From positions 1 through 38,990 of the forward strand of contig NZ_BEGX01000024.1 of the NCBI RefSeq assembly GCF_002583555.1: a stretch of 38,990 bases of DNA, given 5' to 3'. The position numbers were made by a program, and so were the translations under genes. The notes beneath the pieces are model-generated. The model saw nothing but the letters and a program-made list of their open reading frames with translations. It did not search any database and was not told where the DNA came from. Shown piece after piece: positions 8,848 to 16,791 of the stretch (the first letter of the stretch is position 1; the number at the start of each line of letters is the position of its first letter). Origin of the DNA: Pseudonocardia sp. N23. Lineage in GTDB: Bacteria; Actinomycetota; Actinomycetes; Mycobacteriales; Pseudonocardiaceae.

Positions 8848-10170
8848 ATGGCGAGTGTGCTCTCCGACCGTGCAGGTCCGGACATGTCCGGGCTCGCGGG
8901 CGCCGATGCGGCGACGATCGCCGCGCGCGTCCGCGACGGGGACGCCACCGCCGCCGACGTCGTCGACGCCCATCTGACCCGGATCGACGCCGTCGACAAC
9001 CGCGTCGGTGCGTTCTGCGTCGTCGATCCGCAGCGGGTGCGCGCGGAGGCCACGGGGATCGACGCCCGCTCCGACCGCTTCGCCCTCCCGCTGGCCGGTG
9101 TCCCGGTCGCGGTGGAGGACGACGTCGCGCTGGCCGGGGTTCCCACCGGTCACGGCCTGCCGGGAGGCGAGGCCGCTCTCCGCGACGACGCGCTCGTCCG
9201 CCGGCTGCGCGCCGCCGGGGCGATCGTGCTGGGCCGCACCAGGACCGCCGAGCTCGGTGTCTGCGGCTTCACCCGCATGGCCCCGGGCGCGGGCGACCCC
9301 GTCGACATCGCGCTGCCCGCGTCGAACCCGTGCGGCGCCGGGGCCGCGGCCGTCGCCGCCGGGATGACGGCGCTCGCCCTGGGCCGCGACGGCGGCGGCT
9401 CGGTCCGCCTCGCCGCGGCCTGGTGCGGGCAGGTCGGGCTCAAACCCGGCCACGGGACGCTGCCGCTGCCCGGCGGCGCGGAGGAACGCTGGTTCGGCCT
9501 GGCCGAGACCGGGCTCGTCGCGCGTACCGCCACGGACGTCGCGCTGCTGTTCGAAGCCCTGTCCGGCACCGTGATCGGCGATCTCGCGGCCGTCGGCATC
9601 CCGCGCCGCGTCGTGTTCTCGACGGCCAGCCCCGCCGGCCGCGGCCGGCTCGACCCCGCGCACCACGACGCCGTCCGCAAGGCTGTCCGCCGGTTCACCG
9701 AGCTGGGCGTGCAGACCGTCGACGCCGACCCGCCCTACCCGACGGGCCTCGAACGCGAGTGGACCCGCCGCTGGCGCGCGGGCGTCGCGCAGGAAGCCGC
9801 CGACCTGGGAGTCGACACCGCCGCGCTGGGCAGGCGGACGTCGGCGGTGGTGCGGCGCGGGCGTCGCGACCTGCGCCGGGAGCGGCTCGTCCCCGGCACC
9901 GTGCACACGTGGCGCGACCGGATGGCGGGCTGGCTCGACGGCGGCCGCTACGACGTCCTCGTCCTGCCCGCCGTCGGGTCGCGGGCGCCCGCGATGCGCG
10001 GCTCCCGCCCGGTGCCGGTGCCCTACACGCAGGCCTGGAACCTCGCCGGGCTCCCCGCGCTGGTCGTGCCGGTGCGGTGGGGTGCCGCGCGGGTGCCGGT
10101 GCAGCTGGTCGGCCGCCCGGGCAGCGAACCCCTCCTCATGGCGACCGCCGCCTGCCTCGAGACGCCGTGA
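8848..10170 (+). CDS. Amidase-signature family protein, catalytic triad altered
   Basis: Predicted 440-aa member of the amidase signature family (GatA, fatty-acid amide hydrolase relatives), which normally uses a Lys / cis-Ser / Ser triad. The frame of the signature is clear (AAAVAAGMTALALGRDGGGS, then CGQVGLKP), and the nucleophile equivalent Ser185 is present. However, the catalytic Lys of GVPVAVKDN is Glu90 (GVPVAVEDD), and the GGSSGGS loop reads SNPCGAG, putting Cys162 at the cis-Ser position. The spacing E90-C162-S185 matches the K-S-S spacing of active enzymes, so the assignment is firm. The protein is probably not a normal amidase; it may be a pseudoenzyme or have changed chemistry. 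It lies just downstream of tRNA-Sec with no evident functional link. Confidence 0.85.
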   Translation: MASVLSDRAGPDMSGLAGADAATIAARVRDGDATAADVVDAHLTRIDAVDNRVGAFCVVDPQRVRAEATGIDARSDRFALPLAGVPVAVEDDVALAGVPTGHGLPGGEAALRDDALVRRLRAAGAIVLGRTRTAELGVCGFTRMAPGAGDPVDIALPASNPCGAGAAAVAAGMTALALGRDGGGSVRLAAAWCGQVGLKPGHGTLPLPGGAEERWFGLAETGLVARTATDVALLFEALSGTVIGDLAAVGIPRRVVFSTASPAGRGRLDPAHHDAVRKAVRRFTELGVQTVDADPPYPTGLEREWTRRWRAGVAQEAADLGVDTAALGRRTSAVVRRGRRDLRRERLVPGTVHTWRDRMAGWLDGGRYDVLVLPAVGSRAPAMRGSRPVPVPYTQAWNLAGLPALVVPVRWGAARVPVQLVGRPGSEPLLMATAACLETP

Positions 10171-10264
10171 CGTCGGCGCCACGGCGTCGGCACCACGGCG
10201 TCGGCACCACGGCGTCGGCACCGCGGTGTCGGCACCACGGCGTCGGCACCGCGGTGTCGGCACG
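10171..10264. repeat. 14-bp tandem repeat between convergent genes
   Basis: About 6.7 copies of a 14-bp unit (consensus GTCGGCACCACGGC), with TCGGC recurring at 10173, 10187, 10201, 10215, 10229, 10243 and 10257. It begins right after the amidase-family stop and ends 4 nt before the PhoX-like stop. Some units carry GCGGT in place of ACGGC, so the array is slightly diverged. The period is not a multiple of three, so it is non-coding. Confidence 0.9.
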
Positions 10265-10268
10265 GGGC

Positions 10269-11663
10269 TCAGCGCTGGTGGCGCCACGGGCCGGTGATCG
10301 CGAACGTGACTCCCGGCTCCTGGATGTTGGCGAACAACGTCCGCCGGTCCGGCGAGTAGACCGGGCCGGTGAACTCGACGTCGCCGGCCTCGTTGCGCGC
10401 CAACGGGAACGTGCGGCCGTCGTCCGTGGCGCCGAAGAGGTGCTGCACGCCCGCGCCGTCCTCGGCGAGGATGACGCCACCGTAGGGCGAGACGCTGATG
10501 TTGTCGGGGCCGTCGAACGCGCCGTCGGCAGCCGGGCCGGGGTTGACCGCGAGGCGCAGGACCAGGGTGAGCGTGCCGCGCTCCGGGTCGAGGAACCACA
10601 CCTGGCCGTCGTGCTGCACCGGGCTCTCCTCGCGGGCGAAGCTGGACACCACGTACGCGCCCGCACGGCCGCCGCGCTCGCCCCACCATGCGCCCTCGAG
10701 CTTCCGCGCCCGGGTGACGTCGCCGTTGCCGAGCTGGGAGCGGGTGGGGGTGGTGCGGCCGTCGCGGTCGGGCACCGGCGTCCACCCCGCCGCGTAGACG
10801 GTGCCGATCGCGGTGGCGCGCGACAGGTCGTCGACGTGCTTTCCCGCGCCGTCGGTGGCGCGCAGCGCGGCGAACGCGCCGTCGGTGGGGCCGATGCGGC
10901 GCAGCGCGCCCTTGCCACCCTTGTATCCGCGCGGCGGGGTCCAGCGGTAGAGCAGCCCGTTGGGCTTCGCGGAGTCCTCGGTCAGGTAGATCGCGCCGGA
11001 GCGCGGGTCGACCGCCGCGGCCTCGTGCTCGAACCTGCCCAGGGCCTTGACCGGCTGCGGGTCCCGGTTGGCGCGGCGGTCGAACGGATCGACCTCGAAG
11101 ACGTAGCCGTGGTCCTTGGTGAAGCCGTCCTTGCCGGCGAGGGCGTCGATCTCCTCGCAGGTCAGCCACGTGTCCCACGGCGTCTGCCCGCCTGCGCAGT
11201 TGGTCGCGGTGCCGGCGACGCCGACCCACTCGCGCGACCGGCTGCCGTCACGGCCCACCTCGACGACCGTGCAGCCGCCCGCGGCCGCGGCGTCGTAGAC
11301 CGTGCCGTCGACGTGCGGGACGGGCAGCTCGGTGCCCCACGGCTCGCGGATCTCGTGGTTGGTGACCAGCACGGTGCCGCCGCCGCGGGCCCGGAAGGCG
11401 CCGGTACCGTCATGGTTGCGGGGGGTGGGTTCGCCCGACTCCAGCGTGGTCCGGCCGGCCTCCGTGACGATCGAGTACCGGAATCCGGCGGGCAGCGCGA
11501 GCCGCTTCGCGGGATCGGCGACGAGCGGGCCGTAGCCGAGCGGCCTGCCCGGGGCCGCCGACGCGGGTATGGCCTGCAGGGCGTCGACGCTGCCGATGAG
11601 CAGCACGCCGGCGCCGACCGCCGCGGCGCGCTGCATGAAGTTCCGGCGGGACAGCTCGGTCAT
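10269..11663 (-). CDS. PhoX-like (DUF839) protein, Tat-exported
   Basis: Predicted 464-aa secreted protein. The N terminus carries a twin-arginine signal (SRRNFMQ, hydrophobic stretch to about residue 31), so it should be exported folded. The body matches DUF839/PhoX, a beta-propeller family that includes Ca/Fe-dependent alkaline phosphatases; visible pieces include VTNHEIREPWGTE, WLTCEEI, GYVFEVDPFD and YLTEDS. PhoX enzymes release phosphate from organic esters during phosphate starvation, but many DUF839 members are untested. The ATG at 11663 is preceded by GAGGA. A single GTTCACC heptamer (11731-11737, minus strand) lies upstream, too little to call a PHO box. It converges on the amidase-family gene across the 14-bp repeats. 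Confidence 0.82.
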   Translation of the reverse strand: MTELSRRNFMQRAAAVGAGVLLIGSVDALQAIPASAAPGRPLGYGPLVADPAKRLALPAGFRYSIVTEAGRTTLESGEPTPRNHDGTGAFRARGGGTVLVTNHEIREPWGTELPVPHVDGTVYDAAAAGGCTVVEVGRDGSRSREWVGVAGTATNCAGGQTPWDTWLTCEEIDALAGKDGFTKDHGYVFEVDPFDRRANRDPQPVKALGRFEHEAAAVDPRSGAIYLTEDSAKPNGLLYRWTPPRGYKGGKGALRRIGPTDGAFAALRATDGAGKHVDDLSRATAIGTVYAAGWTPVPDRDGRTTPTRSQLGNGDVTRARKLEGAWWGERGGRAGAYVVSSFAREESPVQHDGQVWFLDPERGTLTLVLRLAVNPGPAADGAFDGPDNISVSPYGGVILAEDGAGVQHLFGATDDGRTFPLARNEAGDVEFTGPVYSPDRRTLFANIQEPGVTFAITGPWRHQR

Positions 11664-11762
11664 CTCGTCCTCGGTTCCTGATCCGCTCGTGGTGGGCGAA
11701 CGGAACGCTCCAGGACGAAGTCGACGAACCGGTGAACACCGGATGGCCGCACGGCCCCCACA

Positions 11763-11800
11763 TGAGTGGCGATGGTCGCCATGGCGACTGTTGCCACTCA
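11763..11800. terminator. 38-bp near-perfect palindrome between selD and the PhoX-like gene
   Basis: The core 11775-11788 (GTCGCCATGGCGAC) is a perfect 14-bp palindrome, flanked by TGAGTGGC and GCCACTCA arms. Intervening positions pair mostly through G-U. It starts 14 nt past the selD stop and is about 100 nt upstream of the PhoX-like start, so it could end selD transcription or act as an operator. No U-tract follows. The full dyad symmetry and the absence of a loop would suit a protein site as well as a hairpin. Confidence 0.55.
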
Positions 11801-11814
11801 CGACCTGCCGTGGG

Positions 11815-12849
11815 TCACGTGAGCGCGATCCGACCGGTGCCCGCGGCCACCCGGCCGACCACAGCGGCGCGCAGGCCCTGCTCCTGAAGGGCCGCAACGG
11901 CATCGGCGGCAGCGGCCGGGTCGGCGCCGAACAGCAGGCCACCGGAGGTCTGGGCGTCGGCGAGCAGCAGCCGCTCGTGCTCGGACCGACCCCCCGCGTC
12001 GACGACGTCGGCGGTCCAGTCGCGGTTGCGCCGCGTCCCGCCGGGCACGACGCCCGACTCCAGCAGCTCCCACGCCCCGGCGATCACGGGCACGGCGTCG
12101 ACGTCGATCCACGCGTCCACGCCGGATGCCGCGGCCATCTTCTTGAGGTGCCCGAGCAGCCCGAACCCGGTGACGTCGGTGCAGCCCGTGGCGCCGGCGG
12201 CGAGCGCGGCCGTCGACGCGACGGCGTTCGGTGTGGTCATCGACGCGACCGCGGCGGCGGCGACGTCCGCCGGGGCGACGCCCGACTTGACCGCCGACGA
12301 CACGATCCCCACCCCGAGCGGCTTGGTGAGGACGAGCGCGTCGCCGTCGCGGAGCCCGGTGTTGGTGAGCACCCGGTCGGGGTGCACCTCCCCCACGACG
12401 GCGAGACCGTACTTCGGCTCGGGATCGTCGATCGAGTGACCCCCGACGACCGCGAACCCGCACTCCGCGCCCGCGTCGGCCCCGCCCGCGAGGACCTCGG
12501 CCAGCATCTCCTCGGGCAGGTCGTCCGACGGCCATGCCACGAGGTTCAGCGCGAACAGCGGCCGCCCGCCCATCGCGTAGACGTCGGACACCGCGTTGAC
12601 CGCCGCGATCCGGCCCCAGGTGCGCGCGTCGTCGACGATCGGGGTGAAGAAGTCGGTGGTGGCGACGAGCGCGCGGTCGGCGTCGAGCCGCCACACCGCG
12701 GCGTCGTCGCCGGTCTCGGTGCCCACCAACAGGTCCGGGTGCGACGAGGGCGTGACGCGGGCGAGGACGTCGGCGAGCCGGCCGGGCGCGAGCTTGCACG
12801 CGCACCCGCCGCCGTGACTGAACTCCGTGAGACGTCGTGCGACGGGCAT
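11815..12849 (-). CDS. selD: Selenide, water dikinase (selenophosphate synthetase)
   Basis: Predicted 344-aa enzyme making selenophosphate from selenide and ATP, the selenium donor for SelA. The N-terminal active site is SHGGGCACKL, with Cys16, Cys18 and Lys19 matching E. coli Cys17, Cys19 and Lys20; it uses Cys (TGC), not Sec. AIRS-type regions follow: TTDFFTP, NAVSDVYAMGG, VVGGHSIDDPEPKYG, and the C-terminal half with DVTGFGLLGH and ADAQTSGGLL. Length is normal. It is divergent from selA across only 33 bp. A TACTGT box ends 6 nt before the ATG, pointing to leaderless expression, and no ribosome site is visible. Confidence 0.97.
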   Translation of the reverse strand: MPVARRLTEFSHGGGCACKLAPGRLADVLARVTPSSHPDLLVGTETGDDAAVWRLDADRALVATTDFFTPIVDDARTWGRIAAVNAVSDVYAMGGRPLFALNLVAWPSDDLPEEMLAEVLAGGADAGAECGFAVVGGHSIDDPEPKYGLAVVGEVHPDRVLTNTGLRDGDALVLTKPLGVGIVSSAVKSGVAPADVAAAAVASMTTPNAVASTAALAAGATGCTDVTGFGLLGHLKKMAAASGVDAWIDVDAVPVIAGAWELLESGVVPGGTRRNRDWTADVVDAGGRSEHERLLLADAQTSGGLLFGADPAAAADAVAALQEQGLRAAVVGRVAAGTGRIALT

Positions 12850-12855
12850 GCCTGC

Positions 12856-12861
12856 ACAGTA
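12856..12861 (-). promoter_or_regulatory. TACTGT -10 box of selD (leaderless)
   Basis: On the minus strand TACTGT is followed by 6 nt and the selD ATG at 12849. The selA -10 box faces the other way 10 bp further on, so both promoters share a 33-bp gap. Confidence 0.6.
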
Positions 12862-12870
12862 GGCGGTGAA

Positions 12871-12876
12871 TAGGGT
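12871..12876 (+). promoter_or_regulatory. TAGGGT -10 box of selA (leaderless)
   Basis: TAGGGT is followed by 6 nt and the selA GTG at 12883. The predicted transcript would begin at or near the start codon. The -35 region would lie inside the selD 5' end. Confidence 0.6.
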
Positions 12877-12882
12877 GTCGGG

Positions 12883-14211
12883 GTGAGCGCCGATCACCGA
12901 CGGCTCGTGCCGCGCACCGACGTCGTCCTCGCCGAGCCACGCGTCGCCGCGGCCGTCGAGCGGCTGGGCCGCGACCTGGTGAAGGGCGCCGTCGCTGCGG
13001 CGCAGCAGCAGGCGCGGCTCGGCGCGATCGCGCCGACCGCGGTGGCCGACACGGCGCTGGCCGCGCTGCCGTCGACGACGACGTCGCTGCGGCCCGTCCT
13101 CAACGCCACGGGCGTCCTGCTGCACACCAACATGGGCCGGGCGCCGCTGTCGGCGGCCGCGGTCGACGCGCTGGCCGTCGCGGCCGGGACCTGCGACGTC
13201 GAGCTCGACCTGACCACCGGCGGGCGCGGGCGCCGCGGCGCCACCACGGTCGACGCACTGCTCGCCGCCGTCCCCGGCGCGGCGGCGGCGCACCTGGTCA
13301 ACAACGGAGCCGCCGCACTCGCCCTGGTCGCGACGGGCCTGGCCACCGGTCGCGAGATCGTCGTCGCGCGCGGGGAGCTCGTCGAGATCGGCGACGGGTT
13401 CCGCATCCCCGACCTCCTGGTGTCGACGGGTGCGCGGCTGCGCGAGGTCGGCACCACAAACCGCGTGCACCCCGCCGACTACGCCGCCGCGATCGGCCCC
13501 GACACGGGCCTGGTGCTCAAGGTGCACCCCTCGAACTTCACGATCAGCGGCTTCACCGCGTCGGTCGACGTCGCCGCGCTCGCGGAGATCGCGGGCGACG
13601 TACCCGTCGTCGCCGACATCGGGTCCGGGCTGCTCACACCGCACCCGTTGCTGCCCGACGAGCCCGACGCCGCCTCGGCCCTCGCCGCCGGTGCCACGCT
13701 GGTCACCGCGTCGGGCGACAAGCTGCTCGGCGGCCCGCAGGCCGGGCTCCTGCTGGGCGGCCCGGGCCGCGGCGCCGGCCTGGTGGCGACGCTGCGGCGG
13801 CACCCGCTGGCTCGGGCGCTGCGCGTCGACAAGCTGACCCTGGCCGCCATGGAAGCCACGCTCACCGGGCCTGCGACGCCCACCCGCGCTGCGCTCGACG
13901 CCGACCCCGCCGCGCTGCGCACCCGCGCCGCACGGCTCGCGGACCTGTTGCGCACCAGGGGGATCGAGGCCGCCGACGTCGCGTCGCGCGCCACCGTGGG
14001 CGGCGGCGGCGCCCCCGGGGTGACGCTGGAGAGCGCGGCGGTGTCGCTGCCCGAACGCTTCGCCGCGGCACTGCGGGCGGGCGACCCGGCCGTCGTCGGC
14101 CGCCTCGACCACGGCCGCTGCCTGCTCGACCTGCGCGCGCTGCCACCCTCGGCCGACGACCTGCTGGCCACCGCCGTCCTCACCGCCACGTTCCCCACGG
14201 CGCACGGGTGA
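12883..14211 (+). CDS. selA: L-seryl-tRNA(Sec) selenium transferase
   Basis: Predicted 442-aa PLP enzyme that converts Ser-tRNA-Sec to Sec-tRNA-Sec with selenophosphate. The PLP lysine is Lys280 in ASGDKLLGGPQAG, nearly identical to the E. coli SelA site. Other family marks are NATGVLLHTNMGRAP, NNGAAALALV, RGELVEIGDGFRIPD and KVHPSNF. Length is close to the roughly 460 aa of the family. The GTG start fits the TAGGGT box. selB starts 4 nt after the stop, so the two form an operon. Confidence 0.97.
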   Translation: MSADHRRLVPRTDVVLAEPRVAAAVERLGRDLVKGAVAAAQQQARLGAIAPTAVADTALAALPSTTTSLRPVLNATGVLLHTNMGRAPLSAAAVDALAVAAGTCDVELDLTTGGRGRRGATTVDALLAAVPGAAAAHLVNNGAAALALVATGLATGREIVVARGELVEIGDGFRIPDLLVSTGARLREVGTTNRVHPADYAAAIGPDTGLVLKVHPSNFTISGFTASVDVAALAEIAGDVPVVADIGSGLLTPHPLLPDEPDAASALAAGATLVTASGDKLLGGPQAGLLLGGPGRGAGLVATLRRHPLARALRVDKLTLAAMEATLTGPATPTRAALDADPAALRTRAARLADLLRTRGIEAADVASRATVGGGGAPGVTLESAAVSLPERFAAALRAGDPAVVGRLDHGRCLLDLRALPPSADDLLATAVLTATFPTAHG

Positions 14212-14215
14212 TCCG

Positions 14216-16021
14216 GTGCAGGTGATCGCCACCGCCGGGCACGTCGACCACGGCAAGTCGACCCTGGTCAGGGCCCTGACCGGGATGGAGCCCGACCGCT
14301 ACGCCGAGGAACGCCGCCGCGGCATGACGATCGACCTCGGCTACGCCTGGACCACCCTTCCCGGCGGGTCGACCGTGGCGTTCGTCGACGTCCCCGGCCA
14401 CGAACGCTTCGTCACGACGATGCTCGCCGGTGTCGGCCCGGTGCCCGCGGCGATGCTCGTCGTCGCCGCCGACGAGGGCTGGATGCCGCAGTCGGCCGAG
14501 CACCTCGACGCCCTCACCGCGCTCGGTGTGCAGCACGGGCTGCTCGTCATCAGCCGGTCCGACCTGCTCGATCCGTCGCTCGCGCTCGAGGAGGCCCGGG
14601 CCCGGCTCACCGGCACGGACCTCGCCGACGTGCCGGCCGTCGCCGTCTCCGCGGTCACGGGCGCCGGGATGGACGAGCTGCGCGCCGCGCTGGCCGACCT
14701 CGCCGCCGCCCTGCCCGTTCCCGATCCGGGTGCCGACGTGCGGCTGTGGATCGACCGGTCGTTCACCGTGCGCGGGGCGGGCACCGTCGTCACCGGGACG
14801 CTGCCCGCCGGGACCGTCCGCACCGGCGACGAGCTCGACCTCCTCGGCGCCGACGGACCGCGGCGCGTCACCGTCCGCGGGCTGCAGGCCCTCGGCGAGC
14901 CGCACGACAGGGTGTCCGGGGTCGCCAGGGTCGCGGTGAACCTGCGCGGGGTGGCGCGTGAGGCGGGCGGGCGCGGCGACCTCCTGGTGACGCCGGGTGC
15001 GTTCCTGGTCGGCGACGTCGTCGACGTGCGGCTGCGCGCCCCCCACGGCACTGCTGCCGACGCCGGGGGCCTGCCTGCCGGGCTGAGCCTCCACGCGGGC
15101 TCGGCCGCCGTGCCCGTACGGGTGCGGCCGCTGGGCGCCGACACCGCGAGGCTGCGCCTCGCACGGCCGCTGCCGTTGCGCATCGGCGACGTCGTCGTGC
15201 TGCGCGACCCCGGCAGGCGCCGCATCGCCGCCGGCGCCATGGTGCTCGACGTCGCTCCCCCGCCGTTGCGCCGTCGCGGCTCCGGCGCCCGGCGGGCCGC
15301 CGAGCTGGCGACCATGGACGCCGTACCCGACGCCGCCGCCGAGCTCGCCCGCCGCCGCGTCGTCCGCGCCGAGGAGCTCGTCGCCATGGGTGTGCCTCGC
15401 CCCCAGGTCACCGCTCTGGCCGTCCCTGCCGCCGCGGGGTGGCTCGTCGACCCCGCCGCCGCCCCGTCCGTCCTCGCGACGCTGGGGGCCGCCGTCGACG
15501 CCCACGACGCGGCCGACCCGCTCGCTCCCGGCCTGCCGACCGAGGCCGCGCGCCGCGCCGCCGACCTGCCCGACGCCCGGCTCCTCGACGCGCTGCTCGC
15601 CGCGGCCGACACACCCGGGCTCGTACACCACGACGGCCGGGTCTCCCGGTCGGTCGCGGCAGGGCTGCCCGCAGCCGTCCGCGCCGGGCTCGACGCGTTG
15701 CGCGCCGACCTCGAGGCCCACCCCTTCGCCGCGCCGGGCGCAGACCGGCTGGCCGAGCTCGGGCTGGGACCGAGGGAGATCGCCTCGCTGGTCCGCGCGG
15801 GCGAGCTGCTCCGGCTGGCCGACGGCGTGGTCCTGCTCGCCGGCGCCGACGACCGTGCCGTCGACGTCCTCTCCGGCCTCGGCGGCGACGCGCTCACCCT
15901 CAGCGAGGTGAGGCAGGCACTGGGCACGACCCGCCGCGTCGCCGTGCCCCTGATGGAGCACCTGGGCCGCACCGGACGCGCCGTGCGCACCGGGCCCGGA
16001 GGCCACCGCCTGCGCCGATGA
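14216..16021 (+). CDS. selB: Selenocysteine-specific elongation factor SelB
   Basis: Predicted 601-aa GTPase that carries Sec-tRNA-Sec to UGA codons marked by a SECIS hairpin. G1 is GHVDHGKST (8-16) and G3 is DVPGHERF (about 58-65). Two EF-Tu-like beta-barrel domains follow (for example SFTVRGAGTVVTGTL and LRIGDVVVLRDP). The C-terminal half, from about 365, should hold the winged helices that bind SECIS RNA. The G4 motif reads SRSD rather than NKxD or TKxD: the specificity Asp is kept but the Lys is lost. GTG start, 4 nt after selA. Length matches bacterial SelB. Confidence 0.96.
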   Translation: MQVIATAGHVDHGKSTLVRALTGMEPDRYAEERRRGMTIDLGYAWTTLPGGSTVAFVDVPGHERFVTTMLAGVGPVPAAMLVVAADEGWMPQSAEHLDALTALGVQHGLLVISRSDLLDPSLALEEARARLTGTDLADVPAVAVSAVTGAGMDELRAALADLAAALPVPDPGADVRLWIDRSFTVRGAGTVVTGTLPAGTVRTGDELDLLGADGPRRVTVRGLQALGEPHDRVSGVARVAVNLRGVAREAGGRGDLLVTPGAFLVGDVVDVRLRAPHGTAADAGGLPAGLSLHAGSAAVPVRVRPLGADTARLRLARPLPLRIGDVVVLRDPGRRRIAAGAMVLDVAPPPLRRRGSGARRAAELATMDAVPDAAAELARRRVVRAEELVAMGVPRPQVTALAVPAAAGWLVDPAAAPSVLATLGAAVDAHDAADPLAPGLPTEAARRAADLPDARLLDALLAAADTPGLVHHDGRVSRSVAAGLPAAVRAGLDALRADLEAHPFAAPGADRLAELGLGPREIASLVRAGELLRLADGVVLLAGADDRAVDVLSGLGGDALTLSEVRQALGTTRRVAVPLMEHLGRTGRAVRTGPGGHRLRR

Positions 16022-16075
16022 CGGCGCGGCGGTCCCGGCCCCTCGTCAGGAGTGGCACTCCCACCGGGCCGGCCC

Positions 16076-16081
16076 TACCGT
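16076..16081 (+). promoter_or_regulatory. TACCGT -10 box of the second STAS gene (leaderless)
   Basis: TACCGT is followed by 7 nt and the ATG at 16089. There is no Shine-Dalgarno site in that interval. Confidence 0.55.
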
Positions 16082-16088
16082 CACCGCA

Positions 16089-16484
16089 ATGCACGCCTCC
16101 CCTCCCGAGCCCGCCCCCGCCTCGCGGGCCGACGGACCCGACCAGATCGCGGTCTCCGTCGTTCGGCCGGAGCCGGGGACGGTGGTGGTGACGGTCGGCG
16201 GCGAGGTCGACATGCTGACCTCTCCGCAGCTGCGGACGGCGCTCCTGGAGCACATCGCCGACGACGCGGTCGAGCTCGTCGTCGTGGCGCTGGACGGCGT
16301 GACGTTCCTCGGCACGAGCGGGCTGGCCGCGCTGATCGAGGTCCGCGAGGCCGCCCACGCGGCCGGAACGGGCCTGCGGCTCGCGTGCACGGGCCGCCGG
16401 GTGCTGCGGCCGCTCTCCATCGCCGGGCTGCTGCCCATGTTCGACATCCACGACACCGTCGACGCCGCGCTGGCCCCCACTTGA
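16089..16484 (+). CDS. STAS-domain anti-sigma factor antagonist, Thr at the phosphosite
   Basis: Predicted 131-aa STAS protein. After about 20 Pro/Ala-rich residues comes the fold core: VVVTVGGEVDMLTSPQL, ALDGVTFLGTSGLAAL and LRLACTGRRVLRPLSIAG. The phosphorylation loop reads FLGTSG, so the residue aligning with RsbV Ser56 is Thr76, followed by Ser77; either could be modified. The other STAS protein at 8.2 kb has Ser at that site. It lies 1.8 kb upstream of rsbW-sigF on the same strand but not in the same operon. Its likely role is to bind an RsbW-type anti-sigma factor and release the sigma factor. Confidence 0.85.
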   Translation: MHASPPEPAPASRADGPDQIAVSVVRPEPGTVVVTVGGEVDMLTSPQLRTALLEHIADDAVELVVVALDGVTFLGTSGLAALIEVREAAHAAGTGLRLACTGRRVLRPLSIAGLLPMFDIHDTVDAALAPT

Positions 16485-16791
16485 ACCATCCCGGCCGAGT
16501 GTGACGTAAGACACGTTCAGGGTGTTCCGGCGGGCGGGACACGACAATCCGGCGCAGACTACCTGCCGCGCCGATCATGTCGCCGGGCCCCTGAGCTGCG
16601 ACGATGCCCGCCCCGTCGACGGCGCCCCACACGCCGCCGCCCGTCGTGGACCGCCGCCCGCCGCCGCCGCGTCATCGTCGCGGCCGTCTTCGCTCGTCCG
16701 TCGCGTTTGGAGCTCCGAGCCGTCGGGAAGAACGACGTCGGTCTCCCGGTACGCGGCCGGGACGGAGCGGAAAGAATGAGGTGGGCCCGCG
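16485..16791. other. Gene-free stretch upstream of the WhiB gene
   Basis: This 307-nt stretch has open frames on both strands, but their translations are Arg/Pro-rich low-complexity sequence typical of GC-driven shadows. It probably holds the WhiB promoter and leader. I see no convincing -10/-35 pair or strong hairpin. Confidence 0.5.

Noticed and set aside
10171..10264. Possible CRISPR array
   Set aside because: Units are 14 bp directly joined with no unique spacers and no cas genes.
8689..11229. 846-codon minus-strand open frame across tRNA-Sec, the amidase-like gene and the PhoX-like gene
   Set aside because: It crosses a tRNA and two genes with clear family motifs on other frames, and its product is low-complexity.
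11699..11740. PHO box upstream of the PhoX-like gene
   Set aside because: Only one GTTCACC heptamer and a loose GTTCGCC 36 nt away; not the tandem 11-bp repeats required.
16049..16061. Hairpin after selB
   Set aside because: Only a 5-bp stem with a 3-nt loop; not distinguishable from chance in GC-rich DNA.
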